Notes: generated from the letters alone by a model not told the origin. 18,757 nt of DNA from Euryarchaeota archaeon UBA111 (GCA_002506025.1 DAWS01000052.1:6311-25067); one strand, 5' to 3'. Positions 7,401 through 15,079 are shown, counted from the stretch's first letter. Made by a program: numbers and translations.

Positions 7401-9440
7401 ACAATGCTTGAGTTCACAATAACTGACCGTCCTCTACTGCCAACCCAATCACAAATAGTGCTGTGGCATTCTTGGGAGCACGATTTTAATCAAAACGGTC
7501 AGGCGGACTTTTCAGAACTTGTCAAATACGAATTAAATCAACCTGCAGACCTATCACAATTAGAGGGTGTTTACAGTTACGAACTGGACTCTTCCACGGC
7601 TCCTGATGGTGCTTATGTTCAGGGTTGGCTCGAAGTCGCAGATTCAGCGGGGAATGTCTTGACAGAGTCAGGAAATATGTCCCATCCTTTGTTCAATCTG
7701 CTAATTAGCAGTGATGGGTCTCCGCAACTTGGCTACTCAGAATTGACCTGGGATTACGGTTTCCTTCCGTGGCTACATCCGGGTGAGTCAATCGATTTGA
7801 GTATCCCAGTTTGGGATAAAAATGGGATTACAGATATAACAGAAATAGAGCTTGATTTGTCAATCAATCAACCGGACTCATCAACAATATTTTGGAATCG
7901 TCAAACAAACATTTGCTCCAGTTCTACACTATATATTCAGATTAATAGTTGTGAAATGGTTGGTGACAGTGGCTCACAACTGTTTACTAATTCTGGCCAA
8001 TTTGTCATCGATTTCGAATTGAAGTGGGGTTTCGACCCTGATGATAGCATTATCAGAACACCTTCATTAAAACTCATTGATTTAAACAAACAATCCACTA
8101 CCATCGAACTTGCAGATCTAAATTGGCGATACTCAGGTGAGATGGAGATAGATCGTCAATCCCTATCATATACGACAACTGGGAACAACGATTCAAATAC
8201 CGGGTCTTGGGTAAAAGCAAGAGAAGATATTGCAATTAGTGGTGCCATAAAATGGGTCAAAACCCAGCGCTCCGTAATGCAGGACTTAGAATTACTATTC
8301 ACCCTAGGACTGAACCAAGCACCGGTCAATTATCAGCAAGGATTGTTCAATGGTAGCATAATATCCCCGGCCAATCCAGGAAATTATCCAGTAGATATAA
8401 CTCTGAAGAATCCTCCAAATGGTGCATCGATAATAGAGCCTAACTCTCCGTTACTTTGGTTCATTGTTGATGACGAGGAGCCATCGATAAAGAGTATTGA
8501 TTATCCACAAGCAGGACAAATTATCAATGAGGTTGAATGGGCATCTCTCGAGTTATTAATGACATTGAATGAAAATAGTTTCTTGGACCAGAACTCAATG
8601 AACCTAAAGTGGGAAGTGCATCCCTCAGGATTTGGCTTTGCTTCCTCAAGTATCGCCAACGGTTCAGGATTAATTTCGTTATTAGGGGGCATGCCATTTG
8701 GAGATTCTATCACCGGATCATATGAGATTAATCTTGATTCAGTCATACCTGAAGAGTTACGGACAACAGCACTTGAGTTGCGCATTTGGGTTAGTGGTAG
8801 TGATATGGCGGGTAATTCATTCGGTTCAGTATCTGATGAGGTTTACACACCATTCGCTGTTTGGCAGTTGGAACAGCAGTTGCCAGAATACGCACTAAAT
8901 CAACCTTCAATATCCTATATAGGTGGGCTCGAGGTTGGTAAAGCCATTGATTTGTCAGTAATCATCCAAAATATCGGCAAGTCTGATGGTGATGCTGAAT
9001 TACGCGTTGAGCGTGTTGAAAGTAATGGCGCCAGAACCATAATTCATTCACAACAAGTGAAAGTCAATTCTGGAGGAAATGGAGTATTCAATCATCGTTG
9101 GACCCCAGATAGGGATGGTTCGATGTGGATTGAATTCATCATCATCGGAGGACCAACTGCTCAAACCGACACATTCTATGTAGAAGATGGGGAATCAGAT
9201 GGTTTCCTTGGTGGTCTAGCTGAAATAAATCCAGTTTTGTTAATTGTCATATTTTTATTAGCAGTCTCTCTTGTCGCAGTACTGATATTTGGTTTGAGAA
9301 AACCCAAACCGCCACAACATCAACGGTTGCCTGCAAACAAGAATTACCAAGTGGCTAATCGCCAAATCAGACCGAATCAAAATCACCAATATGCTCAACA
9401 GCAAGCCCCTTATTCACCGGGTGATAATCCATACAAATGA
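4455..9440 (+). CDS. Giant secreted surface protein with C-terminal membrane anchor, multi-domain beta-sandwich type
   Basis: 1661 residues. The N-terminus is a signal peptide (basic MGRSGSR, then hydrophobic GLAIFLLLLFAIS, residues 9-21). The C-terminus has one membrane segment (about 1592-1614) followed by basic RKPK and a Pro/Gln/Asn-rich tail of about 47 residues, so the protein should be type I with nearly all mass outside. The ectodomain is Ser/Thr/Asn-rich and beta-rich. Residues about 123-262 and 370-475 look like MAM/jelly-roll-type modules (WDFESGSFGPEW, then AWIDDIIIT). Residues about 1480-1573 resemble a CARDB-type domain. DFNQNGQADFSE (1010-1021) fits an EF-hand-type calcium loop. 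The only cysteines are three close pairs: 201/207, 755/770 and 1154/1166. No catalytic site is evident. ATG 4455 follows GTGAG at short spacing. Likely an envelope or adhesion protein; ligand unknown. Confidence 0.85.
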   Translation: MGRSGSRQGLAIFLLLLFAISTQSYYFSNSESNLATDNQHVSEVLGQEEKIAIGSYPYGAVEKVKISIPDGQVVQSMNLDVKAADLATSTAYSFTDSIDFSRSSTYSGVDVNSSSLSLLPQEWSWDFESGSFGPEWTLGGTSNWYVQSTTAISGSQTAQAGVISANQLTALTLDVSTIPAGSGTFRYQVSSEGGFDYLVFCIDNPGCSRTTGFNQRWAGITSGTHTFNIPATAQTLTWKYTKDGSVNSGQDTAWIDDIIITPTGGAGNGEGSWTSPAFGPQLSGQGEPRPYGMMYLDAYIPPDADFEWSLLDAATGLPIPGFEGLTEVMLDLGVIDWLSFPLIKIQIDMATTTGSLPIVHGIHFDGLLHDDFDSNPSLYGWTLSGVGWGAGSVSGTGTMESPEYYIRSGFVGVKSNSYLNGSGRLEYSLDSGQTWSILPNNNLQSMAEPQFSIMFRATSTGGNWVFDKIAVEMIRTSVVDGLELDIGLDGISDWTMDRTGIGRLGIQDSLSDDSLWSSQQSSASSPAEFSVYLPTKGVDKIEFAVASPSSNFVNPYLTVSHNNQDILTSSLTDFSEVTTVRLTPSQISSINSAISQSISGVNLNGLQFAEVKLKIGSSSTTSTVDFGGFMATYDSEVNLDFIGSDGLIIGLNSVLPNSPLVNGYREVSIPVRMKSTGAIRMTINTVNTAPSVNPISMQVSNVSDTFTPSMNWIDVTSSFDFSTVGVTNPENFVKGGSWLVDFNLIGENNVAQLRCSTVTLPIVGNGVNNCVQNGIPLIWSDLGTNGGITMSGTSSTLEFHHRFKFPVEWDDEEFLLASVNMVSQNGPMLSVSKSFGLGNSQGVENDISLKSWTIIGSNGIPSDNQFPYLQSQRGEPVVVQTHLGFEGNEGTSPRTGHALVRLLVNGNEYGSTSIINEGVASIPWVTPIVGETVQLEIDIQPLRGQSVSYEVPNDLLFRYDAVNPQLLSMNIDEFDHFQSSPSTMLEFTITDRPLLPTQSQIVLWHSWEHDFNQNGQADFSELVKYELNQPADLSQLEGVYSYELDSSTAPDGAYVQGWLEVADSAGNVLTESGNMSHPLFNLLISSDGSPQLGYSELTWDYGFLPWLHPGESIDLSIPVWDKNGITDITEIELDLSINQPDSSTIFWNRQTNICSSSTLYIQINSCEMVGDSGSQLFTNSGQFVIDFELKWGFDPDDSIIRTPSLKLIDLNKQSTTIELADLNWRYSGEMEIDRQSLSYTTTGNNDSNTGSWVKAREDIAISGAIKWVKTQRSVMQDLELLFTLGLNQAPVNYQQGLFNGSIISPANPGNYPVDITLKNPPNGASIIEPNSPLLWFIVDDEEPSIKSIDYPQAGQIINEVEWASLELLMTLNENSFLDQNSMNLKWEVHPSGFGFASSSIANGSGLISLLGGMPFGDSITGSYEINLDSVIPEELRTTALELRIWVSGSDMAGNSFGSVSDEVYTPFAVWQLEQQLPEYALNQPSISYIGGLEVGKAIDLSVIIQNIGKSDGDAELRVERVESNGARTIIHSQQVKVNSGGNGVFNHRWTPDRDGSMWIEFIIIGGPTAQTDTFYVEDGESDGFLGGLAEINPVLLIVIFLLAVSLVAVLIFGLRKPKPPQHQRLPANKNYQVANRQIRPNQNHQYAQQQAPYSPGDNPYK

Positions 9441-9481
9441 CCTTAGAAGACTCTAAATGGAGAACATATTCACGGTAAACT

Positions 9482-9782
9482 GAGGGAGTAGGAGGACTGC
9501 TGACAGAGCTCGACTCTGAGGAAAGTCCCCTCTCCGAAGCGCATGTGCCTCACAGAAGAGAGAAACTAGAGATGGTTAGGTCGATGCAATAGAAACGAAC
9601 GATTTAGGGGTTGCACAATGATGTTGAAAGACAGAGATTTCCCTAATGTCGATGAAACGAGCAGCCGCACAGGAGCAAGTCCAAGCAGTTCCATTGAGAT
9701 TGCGCGTCTAGGAACAGGTAGGATGCTAAGTTGAATGCAGTCACCGCAAGGTAACAGAAAGGGGCTTACTCCCTACTCCCTC
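9482..9782 (+). ncRNA. rnpB: RNase P RNA (archaeal, type A-like)
   Basis: Catalytic RNA of RNase P, which trims 5' leaders from pre-tRNAs. The ends form an 11-bp P1 helix: GAGGGAGTAGG (9482-9492) with CCTACTCCCTC (9772-9782). Conserved region I, GAGGAAAGTCC, is at 9518-9528, and conserved region V, ACAGAAAGGGGCTTACT, at 9754-9770; together they make the P4 core. The length of about 301 nt suits an archaeal type A RNA. CTCTAAATGG at 9451-9460 is a possible box A about 26 bases upstream. The gene follows the giant surface protein on the same strand and ends one base before the stop codon of the convergent RND-type gene. Confidence 0.95.
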
Positions 9783-9783
9783 G

Positions 9784-12594
9784 CTAATCTTCTAACACCG
9801 CATCGAGCGGTTTCATTGAGATTGGCGAAGCAAGAGCGATTCCCTCACCATAATCAACCCAGTATGGTTCACCTTTAATGGCTGATTTAGTAACTTTTTC
9901 CGATGTTATTACTGCTGGCATTAGGAATGTGCTGGTGATAAATGCAAAGATAATCAACAAGCACATAATCATGAAGAAGTTTTCTAAACCTGGGAATGTG
10001 ACCAGGAACCCTGCACCAATACCGCTGACTGTTGTTATAGTAGTCTCAAAAATCGTTTGACCGGTTTCTTCGATTGAGTTGGCAATTCCGACAGGCGTCT
10101 CACCCTCTTCTTGGATACGGTGCATGACGTGAATAGCATCATCAACCCCAATACCGAAGACAATGGTTCCAATCATGGCAGTGAAGATATTTACATTGAC
10201 ATCAGGACTATTCATCAATAGAGGTTGCCAGAGTATTACCACCGCCACGGGTACCATGGTGATTACGCCCAATCGGAATGATCTGAATACGATTGCAAGC
10301 ACGAATGTCAAAATAATCATAGTTACTATAGTGGTCAAATTTTGGGAGTCGTGAATTCCCTCGTTGATATCGAGTGACACCGGTAGTCCACCAGTTAGAA
10401 TGGATGAATCAGTCCCTTCTAACCCTGTATCCTCGACTAACATATCATCGATTTGGTCGCGCAGTACTGATGCTGCGTTGAGATTCATGTATGGTTGAGT
10501 AACGTATACTATTCCTTTAGTGCCTTCCTTGTTGAGTAGCATTGATTTGACTTCGTAACTTAGTGTATCAAAAACGACATTGACCATGTCTTTTCTTAGC
10601 TGTTCCCGGCCTCCCTCACCGCTCGCATCCAAGAGCAGCCAAGCATGACATTCTACAGGATCGTTAGATTCCCAGCAAGGCTCGTGTAAGAGATCCCAAA
10701 GACTTCCTTGATAAAGTGCAACATCATCATTAAGGCCAATCGTTACAGGAATCGCTCGTAAAAATGTGATAATGCTTGTTGTGTTGGTTCTTTCAACCTC
10801 ACCGATTCTTTGTTCTAATCCATCAATCACATCAAGGACCGGTAAATCTCTAATTCTGTCTGTATTGTTGTCATTTGGGCGGTCCTCTGCGCTAAATATG
10901 AACAATGATGTTTGACCGCCGCTAAAATACTCTGAGTATTCGGCGAGTGAATTTAGAGAATCTATACCATCAGGAGCCTCAGATGAACCAGTTATCGGCT
11001 CATTCATAGAATCAAGGTTAACTATTCCGTAGAATGTAATCGAACCAAATATGATGACAATAGGTAAGAAAGCTTTCACGGGGAACTTTCCGATGTTCTT
11101 CCACATGGTGGGGTTAGTTCGTTTGTTATAGCGCAACATCCAAGCAATTGTCGGTACGAGTATGATACTGAATACTAGCGTTGATGCAATACCAAGAACC
11201 AGGGTAACACCTACCGACCTTATTGGAGCGACTGTGACTATTTGTGGAGCAATCAAAACAGAGAATCCTATCACTGTAGTCACCGCTGATAGAAATACTG
11301 CGACTCCAGTCGAGCTGGCCATTTCTAATACGCACTTTTTGTAAAAATCCATATCCCACAGATCGGGGACTTTCAATTCCTTTTCACCCCGCTTTTTTCT
11401 TCTGATATTCTCCTCCTGCATCCTTTGGAGTTCTTTTCTTCGAACTTCTTCAATTCTATTTACCATGTGCAGAGCATAATCAACTCCCAAACCAATCAAA
11501 ATTGGGAATGTCGCAACAATCATCGGTGTTAGAGTGATATCCAAAATCACTGATGAACCAAAGGTGAATGCTAGCGCCATTACTATTGGTGTTCCTGTTA
11601 TTGCTACCACTTTCAGAGACCTGTGAAGAGTAGTAATAATCAGCACAGTAAACAGAATTGACCAAGGTAGAATCATGAGTAGGTCCTCATAGATGGCGTC
11701 TGAAATATCTTCGAGTACCTTGGTTAATCCAGTAACAGTCATCACTGTTATCTCAGATTCAGGTCGATTATCAACGACCCTTTCGAAGTGTGCTAACAAT
11801 TCTTCAAAATTATTGAAATCGTCGATGACCTCAAAATTTTGGTTCATCCCAACAATTATCGCTGTTGTGTCCCAAATACCATCATTATTTGTGTCTTTAA
11901 TTAGCGTATCAAAACTTCCATTCGATTGTTCAATTATAGTGTCAATTCTTTCTTGCTCAGGTATGGCATATTCGCCACCTCCGGGGAGATTTGAGCACCA
12001 TTCCTCATCCACAAGAAGAACTCTGGTTGCAACTCCGTGCTCACACATCGAGTTGTTGAACCGACCATCGGCTGAGTTAATTTCCTTTATCACCTGTGCG
12101 GGAGAAATAATCCAGAGCACGCCGTCGTTTTCACCGTGGTCGTCTTTATCGTAATCTATACCACGGCTTATTGAGTCGCCGTCAACATTATTGTCATCTC
12201 CTTCAACCCAACTTATCACATCGAGTATTGCCTTATCCGTGATATTAGCGTCACTCGACATATCAAATGCATTCTCGGTTCGAATGTAAATTACCGTGAT
12301 GTCAGTTGACCATTCTTCGCGCACCTCGAGTAATAGGTCGGTTGATGGTGCTCCATCAGGTAGAAAAATTTCTACATCATCATCAATTTGTGATTGGAAA
12401 TCCATTCCTTGCTGAGCGAAAAAAGCCGAGATAATAATCAGAAGTATGACGACAGTGGCCGGTGATGTCAAAACGTTGCTATACATGTTGTCTAAGGACT
12501 GCATCGATTTCTCTGAGACTGCCCGTTTTGCTGTTTGATACTTTTCTTTGACAATATCGAGCGGGCCTTCTTTCAAAGACGATGACTCGCTCAT
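9784..12594 (-). CDS. RND/MMPL-family exporter-like membrane protein
   Basis: 936 residues with the duplicated architecture of the RND superfamily: a first membrane helix (about 47-62), a large extracytoplasmic loop (about 65-300), five helices (about 303-488), then a second half with a helix at about 508-525, a loop at about 527-750 and five helices to about 895. Both halves keep the helix-4 signature: PILIGLGVDYALHMVNRI (364-381) and TIVFGIGVDDAIHVMHRI (810-827). Such proteins move lipids or other hydrophobic molecules using the ion gradient; the substrate is unknown. The first loop has DTNNDGIWD (234-242), resembling a calcium-binding loop, and cysteines C184/C200; the second loop has C640/C649. 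The cytoplasmic linker (380-412) is highly charged. ATG 12594 was chosen as the first in-frame start. The upstream glycosyltransferase gene is 71 bases away on the same strand. Confidence 0.88.
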   Translation of the reverse strand: MSESSSLKEGPLDIVKEKYQTAKRAVSEKSMQSLDNMYSNVLTSPATVVILLIIISAFFAQQGMDFQSQIDDDVEIFLPDGAPSTDLLLEVREEWSTDITVIYIRTENAFDMSSDANITDKAILDVISWVEGDDNNVDGDSISRGIDYDKDDHGENDGVLWIISPAQVIKEINSADGRFNNSMCEHGVATRVLLVDEEWCSNLPGGGEYAIPEQERIDTIIEQSNGSFDTLIKDTNNDGIWDTTAIIVGMNQNFEVIDDFNNFEELLAHFERVVDNRPESEITVMTVTGLTKVLEDISDAIYEDLLMILPWSILFTVLIITTLHRSLKVVAITGTPIVMALAFTFGSSVILDITLTPMIVATFPILIGLGVDYALHMVNRIEEVRRKELQRMQEENIRRKKRGEKELKVPDLWDMDFYKKCVLEMASSTGVAVFLSAVTTVIGFSVLIAPQIVTVAPIRSVGVTLVLGIASTLVFSIILVPTIAWMLRYNKRTNPTMWKNIGKFPVKAFLPIVIIFGSITFYGIVNLDSMNEPITGSSEAPDGIDSLNSLAEYSEYFSGGQTSLFIFSAEDRPNDNNTDRIRDLPVLDVIDGLEQRIGEVERTNTTSIITFLRAIPVTIGLNDDVALYQGSLWDLLHEPCWESNDPVECHAWLLLDASGEGGREQLRKDMVNVVFDTLSYEVKSMLLNKEGTKGIVYVTQPYMNLNAASVLRDQIDDMLVEDTGLEGTDSSILTGGLPVSLDINEGIHDSQNLTTIVTMIILTFVLAIVFRSFRLGVITMVPVAVVILWQPLLMNSPDVNVNIFTAMIGTIVFGIGVDDAIHVMHRIQEEGETPVGIANSIEETGQTIFETTITTVSGIGAGFLVTFPGLENFFMIMCLLIIFAFITSTFLMPAVITSEKVTKSAIKGEPYWVDYGEGIALASPISMKPLDAVLED

Positions 12595-12624
12595 GGTTAA
12601 CGCATTTGTGTGAGGGATTTGAAC

Positions 12625-12641
12625 AATCCTGTTTCAGGATT
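12625..12641. repeat. Perfect 7-bp inverted repeat between glycosyltransferase and RND genes
   Basis: AATCCTG-TTT-CAGGATT, arms at 12625-12631 and 12635-12641. It starts 30 bases upstream of the RND start codon and lies just beyond the glycosyltransferase stop. It is flanked by TGTG (12607-12612 region) and CACA (12644-12648 region), which could extend the pairing imperfectly. In RNA it would form a tight hairpin with a 3-base loop. It could be an operator for the RND gene, an intercistronic processing or attenuation hairpin, or chance. Confidence 0.5.
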
Positions 12642-12665
12642 ACCACACCAGACAGTTAATCAGTT

Positions 12666-13607
12666 TCAATCCAAGCCGAATTCGCGGATTATTAGGTGTC
12701 TCAAGAAGCCTCTAGCAGATTGTAAAACTAGACCGGTAGCCATCAAAGCAAGACCTAGAACTCCAATCCAAACTGCTGAGAGGCCTGGTCCGATGTAGCT
12801 ATCGATCTGTCCAGTTACATTTTGAGCTAGATTTAATCCCATAGCAGCTCCAGCCGCAAATAATCCAAGCCCAGGTATCCCAAGGACGAATATCGGTTTT
12901 TTGTGCGATAGCGAGATTAGAGCCCACGATAGCACGGTAAAGCCGTGGGAAACTGCCGTGAAATTCGAACCTTTAGGGACATCATATCTGACCATCGTCG
13001 GAACCTCAGATATTTTCAGTTGCTTTTCATGTGCATCCTCTAGCATTTCAAGCGACAACTCCATACCTTCGCTATCGAACCTTAGCAACTCTAATGCTCG
13101 TTTTGAAAAAGCTCTAAATCCCGACTGAGTGTCTTTGATTGAGATATCCCTTGACATATTACTGGCGGCGGTTATCACTTTGATACCTAACCTTCGATAT
13201 GCAGGCATGTCTGTTCCACCACCCCCATCAATAAATCTAGAACCAATTACGAAATCTTCCTTGCCGTCTATTATTGGCTTGAGTAATTTCGGAATATCGC
13301 TAGCCTCATGTTGTCCATCGCTGTCAAGAACCACTAGTGCATCCGCAGACATTTCCTTGGCTTTACTAAATAATGACTTCAATGCTCCACCATACCCACG
13401 GTTAATTCGATGACGAACAACTATTGCTCCGCACGACTCAGCTATGCGGGCACTAGAGTCCGAAGATCCGTCATCTACGCATATTACTGCATCTACGTGC
13501 TTCAATGCCATAGTAACGACTGTGCCGATGGTTTCTTCTTCGTTATACATCGGCATGCCTGCAACGATTAGCGGCTCGAGGCCGTTGCGTGAACACCCAT
13601 CTTTCAC
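12666..13607 (-). CDS. Family 2 glycosyltransferase with two C-terminal membrane helices (polyprenyl-phosphate sugar transferase type)
   Basis: Probably transfers a sugar from a nucleotide donor to a polyprenyl (dolichyl) phosphate on the cytoplasmic face of the membrane. 313 residues. The GT-A domain shows PMYNEEETIG (19-28), the nucleotide-binding VDDGSSD (44-50), NRGYGGAL (69-76), the metal-binding DSDGQH (95-100), IGSRF (121-125) and DTQSGFRAF (159-167). After a short linker there are two hydrophobic segments (about 238-258 and 274-297) and a basic C-terminus. This layout is that of DPM1/GtrB-like enzymes; the sugar is not predictable. The start is GTG at 13607: a TATATAT element is about 26 bases upstream, so the mRNA is probably leaderless from this codon. 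It precedes the RND gene in the same direction. Confidence 0.88.
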   Translation of the reverse strand: MKDGCSRNGLEPLIVAGMPMYNEEETIGTVVTMALKHVDAVICVDDGSSDSSARIAESCGAIVVRHRINRGYGGALKSLFSKAKEMSADALVVLDSDGQHEASDIPKLLKPIIDGKEDFVIGSRFIDGGGGTDMPAYRRLGIKVITAASNMSRDISIKDTQSGFRAFSKRALELLRFDSEGMELSLEMLEDAHEKQLKISEVPTMVRYDVPKGSNFTAVSHGFTVLSWALISLSHKKPIFVLGIPGLGLFAAGAAMGLNLAQNVTGQIDSYIGPGLSAVWIGVLGLALMATGLVLQSARGFLRHLIIREFGLD

Positions 13608-13628
13608 ACAATGTCGTATGTCTGAGAC

Positions 13629-13635
13629 TATATAT
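13629..13635 (-). promoter_or_regulatory. Box A (TATA) element of the glycosyltransferase gene
   Basis: TATATAT (palindromic enough to read the same way on both strands) is centred about 26 bases upstream of the GTG start at 13607. That spacing places transcription initiation at the start codon and supports both the GTG choice and a leaderless mRNA. The rest of the 164-base gap between this gene and the next minus-strand stop (13608-13771) shows no gene or RNA that I can recognise. Confidence 0.6.
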
Positions 13636-13771
13636 GGGTATTGATATTATTAAGAAATTCACTAAATTTATCTGGTTAAATCCGAGAACTTAATCAGACA
13701 TTAAGCACTAAGGCTGGGTAGATAATTCAACACTCTTGAACCATGCAAACTAAGGCTCTTTACAAATCAAC

Positions 13772-14023
13772 TCAATCAGTAATTTGACTGATAGTAGTGA
13801 CAACTCTCTCACCAATTAGCACTTTGTTCAAGGCATTTAGAGAGATAACTAACGGTACATATTCTTGTCCATCGCTAGTCACATAGGTATTACAGTCAGC
13901 AAAAGCATCACTGTTTATCGATACTTTAATTGCACCACCAGCGTTACTTTTTCTGACGTAACCAACCAAGTTACTTTTGTTCTCAAGCTCTTCTATATTT
14001 TCGGGTTTACTATTCTTTGCCAT
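13772..14023 (-). CDS. Small conserved-looking protein of unknown function (83 aa)
   Basis: Not recognised as a named family. 83 residues with no signal peptide or membrane segment, so cytosolic. The first 20 residues are charged (KNSKPENIEELENKS); a compact alpha/beta-like region follows: LVGYVRKSNAGGAIKV, a polar TYVTSDGQEY turn, then VPLVISLNALNKVLIGE and a final strand VVTTISQ. I have a weak recollection of similar short archaeal hypotheticals with the RKSNAGxAxK and TSDGxEYV stretches. ATG 14023 is chosen because GGAG lies 7 bases upstream; a further in-frame ATG at 14050 lacks such a signal. It diverges from the epimerase gene across 107 bases. The coherent hydrophobic pattern and good ribosome-binding site make it a real gene. 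Confidence 0.75.
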   Translation of the reverse strand: MAKNSKPENIEELENKSNLVGYVRKSNAGGAIKVSINSDAFADCNTYVTSDGQEYVPLVISLNALNKVLIGERVVTTISQITD

Positions 14024-14102
14024 ATTAAAACTCCACTGCATTTGCAGCAAAGTTTCCGATTTTATTCTACGTTTATCAAACTAAAGGCGTTAACCACTCG
14101 GC

Positions 14103-14107
14103 TTATA
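14103..14107 (+). promoter_or_regulatory. Box A (TATA) element of the epimerase-thioredoxin-VKOR operon
   Basis: CTTATACGG at 14102-14110 has its TTATA core centred 26 bases upstream of ATG 14131. This fits an archaeal promoter that starts transcription at the start codon. No Shine-Dalgarno sequence precedes ATG 14131, in agreement. The following three genes have at most 4-base gaps or overlap, so this promoter could serve the whole run. Confidence 0.5.
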
Positions 14108-14130
14108 CGGATGCTATTGATGGATTGACT

Positions 14131-15075
14131 ATGCGAGCCTTGGTAACAGGTGGAGCGGGATTCATTGGTTCCCACCTGGTTGACGAGTTAGTAGATGCAG
14201 GTTATAGCGTAAAGATAATTGATAATTTGTCTAGTGGAAATTTAGCTCTGGTGAATCATCAGATTGCTGCCGGCAATGCAGAGTTTATTGAAGGTGACAT
14301 AACATCCATTGATGACGTTCTCCAAGCAACAAAGGAAGTAGACGTAGTTTTTCACATGGCAGCAAATCCTGATATCAGATTGGGAACGCAGGTAACTGAT
14401 ACCGATTTGAAGCAGGGAACAATTGCCACATACAATATACTGGAAGCAATGAGAATTAACAATGTTAACAAAATTGTTTTTGCATCATCATCAGTTGTTT
14501 ACGGTGAAGATGCACCAATGCCAACACCTGAAAGTTTTGGACCTTGTTTGCCTATATCTCTATACGGTGCAAGCAAGGTTGGGTCTGAGGGATTGATTAC
14601 CAGTTGGGTTGGGACATTTGATTTCCAAGCGTGGATATTTCGGTTTGCTAACATCATCGGTAATCGAGGGACTCACGGAGTAATTTTCGATTTTATTCAC
14701 AAATTAAAGCGGGATAACACGCGCCTCGAAGTGTTAGGCAATGGCTTACAGGAAAAATCATACATGGAGGTAAAAGACTGTGTCAGAGGAATGATGCATA
14801 TCTTCAATACCTCAACATCCCCAATAAATCTATACAATCTTGGTAGCCATGATACATGCTCAGTTAGGAGGATTGCAGAAATTGTTGTTGAGGAAACAGG
14901 TTGTAGAGATGCAACCATTGAATACACAGGTGGTGACAGAGGCTGGGCAGGAGATATACCTAGAGCGATGCTCAGTATTGAAAAAATGCTTTCAACAGGA
15001 TATGATGTCAAGTACAACAGCGAAGCGGCCGTGCGTCATACGACTAAGTGCTTAATCGAAGAAATTGGAATGTGA
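14131..15075 (+). CDS. NAD-dependent nucleotide-sugar epimerase/dehydratase (extended SDR family)
   Basis: Cytosolic enzyme, probably a UDP-glucose 4-epimerase-like or related NDP-sugar-modifying enzyme. 314 residues. GGAGFIGSHL (7-16) is the glycine-rich NAD loop, with Asp31 at the end of the second strand binding the ribose. HMAANPD (75-81), ASSSVVYG (118-125) and the catalytic Tyr145/Lys149 in LYGASK follow. The later NIIGNRGTHGVIFDF segment and the C-terminal region are typical of GalE-type members of the family. Substrate and product cannot be assigned. ATG 14131 is preferred over the in-frame TTG at 14125 because of the TATA spacing. The thioredoxin-fold gene begins 4 bases after its stop, so it probably heads the operon and may supply sugars for surface glycosylation. 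Confidence 0.88.
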   Translation: MRALVTGGAGFIGSHLVDELVDAGYSVKIIDNLSSGNLALVNHQIAAGNAEFIEGDITSIDDVLQATKEVDVVFHMAANPDIRLGTQVTDTDLKQGTIATYNILEAMRINNVNKIVFASSSVVYGEDAPMPTPESFGPCLPISLYGASKVGSEGLITSWVGTFDFQAWIFRFANIIGNRGTHGVIFDFIHKLKRDNTRLEVLGNGLQEKSYMEVKDCVRGMMHIFNTSTSPINLYNLGSHDTCSVRRIAEIVVEETGCRDATIEYTGGDRGWAGDIPRAMLSIEKMLSTGYDVKYNSEAAVRHTTKCLIEEIGM

Positions 15076-15079
15076 AAAC

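Noticed and set aside
11126..12154. Several long open frames on the strand opposite, or in other frames of, the RND gene.
   Set aside because: They are low-complexity mirrors of membrane-helix codons with no start signals; the RND frame has clear family motifs throughout.
13775..13792. Inverted repeat ATCAGT-AATTTG-ACTGAT as a possible terminator.
   Set aside because: It lies inside the last codons of the 83-residue gene, has no T-run after it, and is short enough to be chance.
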